From CAILLO01 sp964579735 (lineage in GTDB: Bacteria > Bacillota > Clostridia > Saccharofermentanales > UBA5734), in assembly GCA_964579735.1 (NCBI GenBank), contig CAZOHH010000107.1, forward strand, positions 1 to 5,911: a stretch of DNA of 5,911 nt, written 5' to 3'. Positions 5,472 to 5,911 of the stretch are shown one piece after another. Below the pieces are notes generated by a model, which did no database searches, was not told where the DNA came from, and saw nothing but the letters and a program-made list of their open reading frames with translations. The translations under genes and the position numbers were made by a program. Each line of letters opens with the position of its first letter. The stretch's first letter is position 1.

Positions 5472-5911
5472 ATGAAGCATCTCATCACGACCCTCGGGCT
5501 CGTCCGAAAGGAAGAGGCAGGCATGATCCTCCCACACGAGCACGTCTTCGTCGACTTGCGGAACTGGAGGGAGAAAGGCTACGCGGAGGCCCGCGTCGAA
5601 GATGTCGTCAGGCTCATGAAGCCTGAGCTGGAGCGAGCCAGGCAGAGCGGCATCTTCGCAATCGTGGAAAGTTCGCCCGTCGGGGTGGGACGGCGTGCGG
5701 ACCTTCTTCGAGCGGTCTCCGAAGCGTCCGGATTCCCCTTGCTTGTCCCGACGGGAGTCTACCGGGAGCCCTGGATGCCGGATTGGGTCGCCCAATCGAG
5801 CCCGGAAGCGCTATACGACTGGATGCTGGGGGAACTGACCGGCGAGATCGAGTCCAGCGGCGTGCAGGCGGCGTGGATCAAGCTGAGCGCAGGCGACGAA
5901 GCGATGACGGT
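5472..5911 (+). CDS. Phosphotriesterase-family metal-dependent hydrolase, 3'-truncated
   Basis: The first 146 codons of an amidohydrolase-superfamily enzyme of the phosphotriesterase (PTE/PHP) group run off the right edge; full members have roughly 300-350 residues. The binuclear metal site of the family starts with HxH near the N-terminus, seen here as H22 and H24 in GMILPHEHVFVDL. The bridging, usually carboxylated, lysine is probably K137 in AAWIKLSAGDEAMT. The strand GFPLLVPTGVYREPW (87-101) fits a core beta-strand of the barrel. The remaining His ligands and catalytic Asp lie beyond the window. Known relatives include aryldialkylphosphatases and lactonases, but many members have unknown natural substrates, so the substrate is left open. 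The ATG at 5472 is preceded by GGAGGA with an 8-nt spacing. No signal peptide is present, so it is predicted cytosolic. It is divergent from the acidic-protein gene, with 168 bp between the start codons. Confidence 0.88.
   Translation, partial: MKHLITTLGLVRKEEAGMILPHEHVFVDLRNWREKGYAEARVEDVVRLMKPELERARQSGIFAIVESSPVGVGRRADLLRAVSEASGFPLLVPTGVYREPWMPDWVAQSSPEALYDWMLGELTGEIESSGVQAAWIKLSAGDEAMT

Noticed and set aside
5304..5795. Long minus-strand extension of the acidic protein back to 5795
   Set aside because: It runs antisense through the phosphotriesterase-family gene and would place the signal peptide internally.
1..5911. CRISPR array, insertion sequence, tRNA or rRNA
   Set aside because: No regularly spaced repeats, terminal inverted repeats with transposase, or cloverleaf-like sequences were seen on either strand.

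Overview
The window is a piece of bacterial chromosome with five protein genes, two of them cut by the window edges. There is no sign of a phage, transposon, CRISPR array or RNA gene. The start codons are preceded by strong Shine-Dalgarno sites (GGAGG, GGAGGT, GAGGA), and GC content is moderate to fairly high, roughly 50-65% in stretches counted by eye. The style of the SpoU/TrmH methyltransferase and of the phosphotriesterase-family protein recalls Actinomycetota or Chloroflexota, and the GGDEF-HD-GYP fusion and DUF6273 lipoprotein recall anaerobic Gram-positive-type lineages. I cannot assign a phylum from this window.

Layout, left to right. (1) 1-776, plus strand: the C-terminal 257 codons of a SpoU/TrmH-family RNA 2'-O-ribose methyltransferase. 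(2) 820-3720, minus strand: a large soluble c-di-GMP signalling protein of 966 aa, with four PAS domains, a GGDEF domain and an HD-GYP domain. It converges on gene 1 with only 43 bp between the stop codons. (3) 3858-4550, minus strand: a 230-aa DUF6273 lipoprotein, with its own TATAAT promoter at 4605-4634. (4) 4782-5303, minus strand: a 173-aa very acidic, Thr/Asp/Gly-rich exported protein with a signal peptide and a C-terminal membrane anchor. It is followed by a clear intrinsic terminator at 4724-4755. (5) 5472-5911, plus strand: the first 146 codons of a phosphotriesterase-family metal hydrolase, divergent from gene 4.

How the genes relate. Genes 2, 3 and 4 point the same way, but a terminator and a promoter separate 4 from 3, and a weaker possible terminator and promoter separate 3 from 2. 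They are probably separate transcripts rather than one operon. Genes 3 and 4 are both envelope proteins of unknown function. Gene 2 is a cytosolic sensor-effector that, by its motifs, could both make and destroy c-di-GMP. No shared pathway is shown by the sequence. The points most worth a second look are the four-cysteine insertion in the fourth PAS domain, the retention of both c-di-GMP active sites in one protein, the acidic anchored protein of gene 4, and small palindromes that sit at or near three of the predicted promoters.
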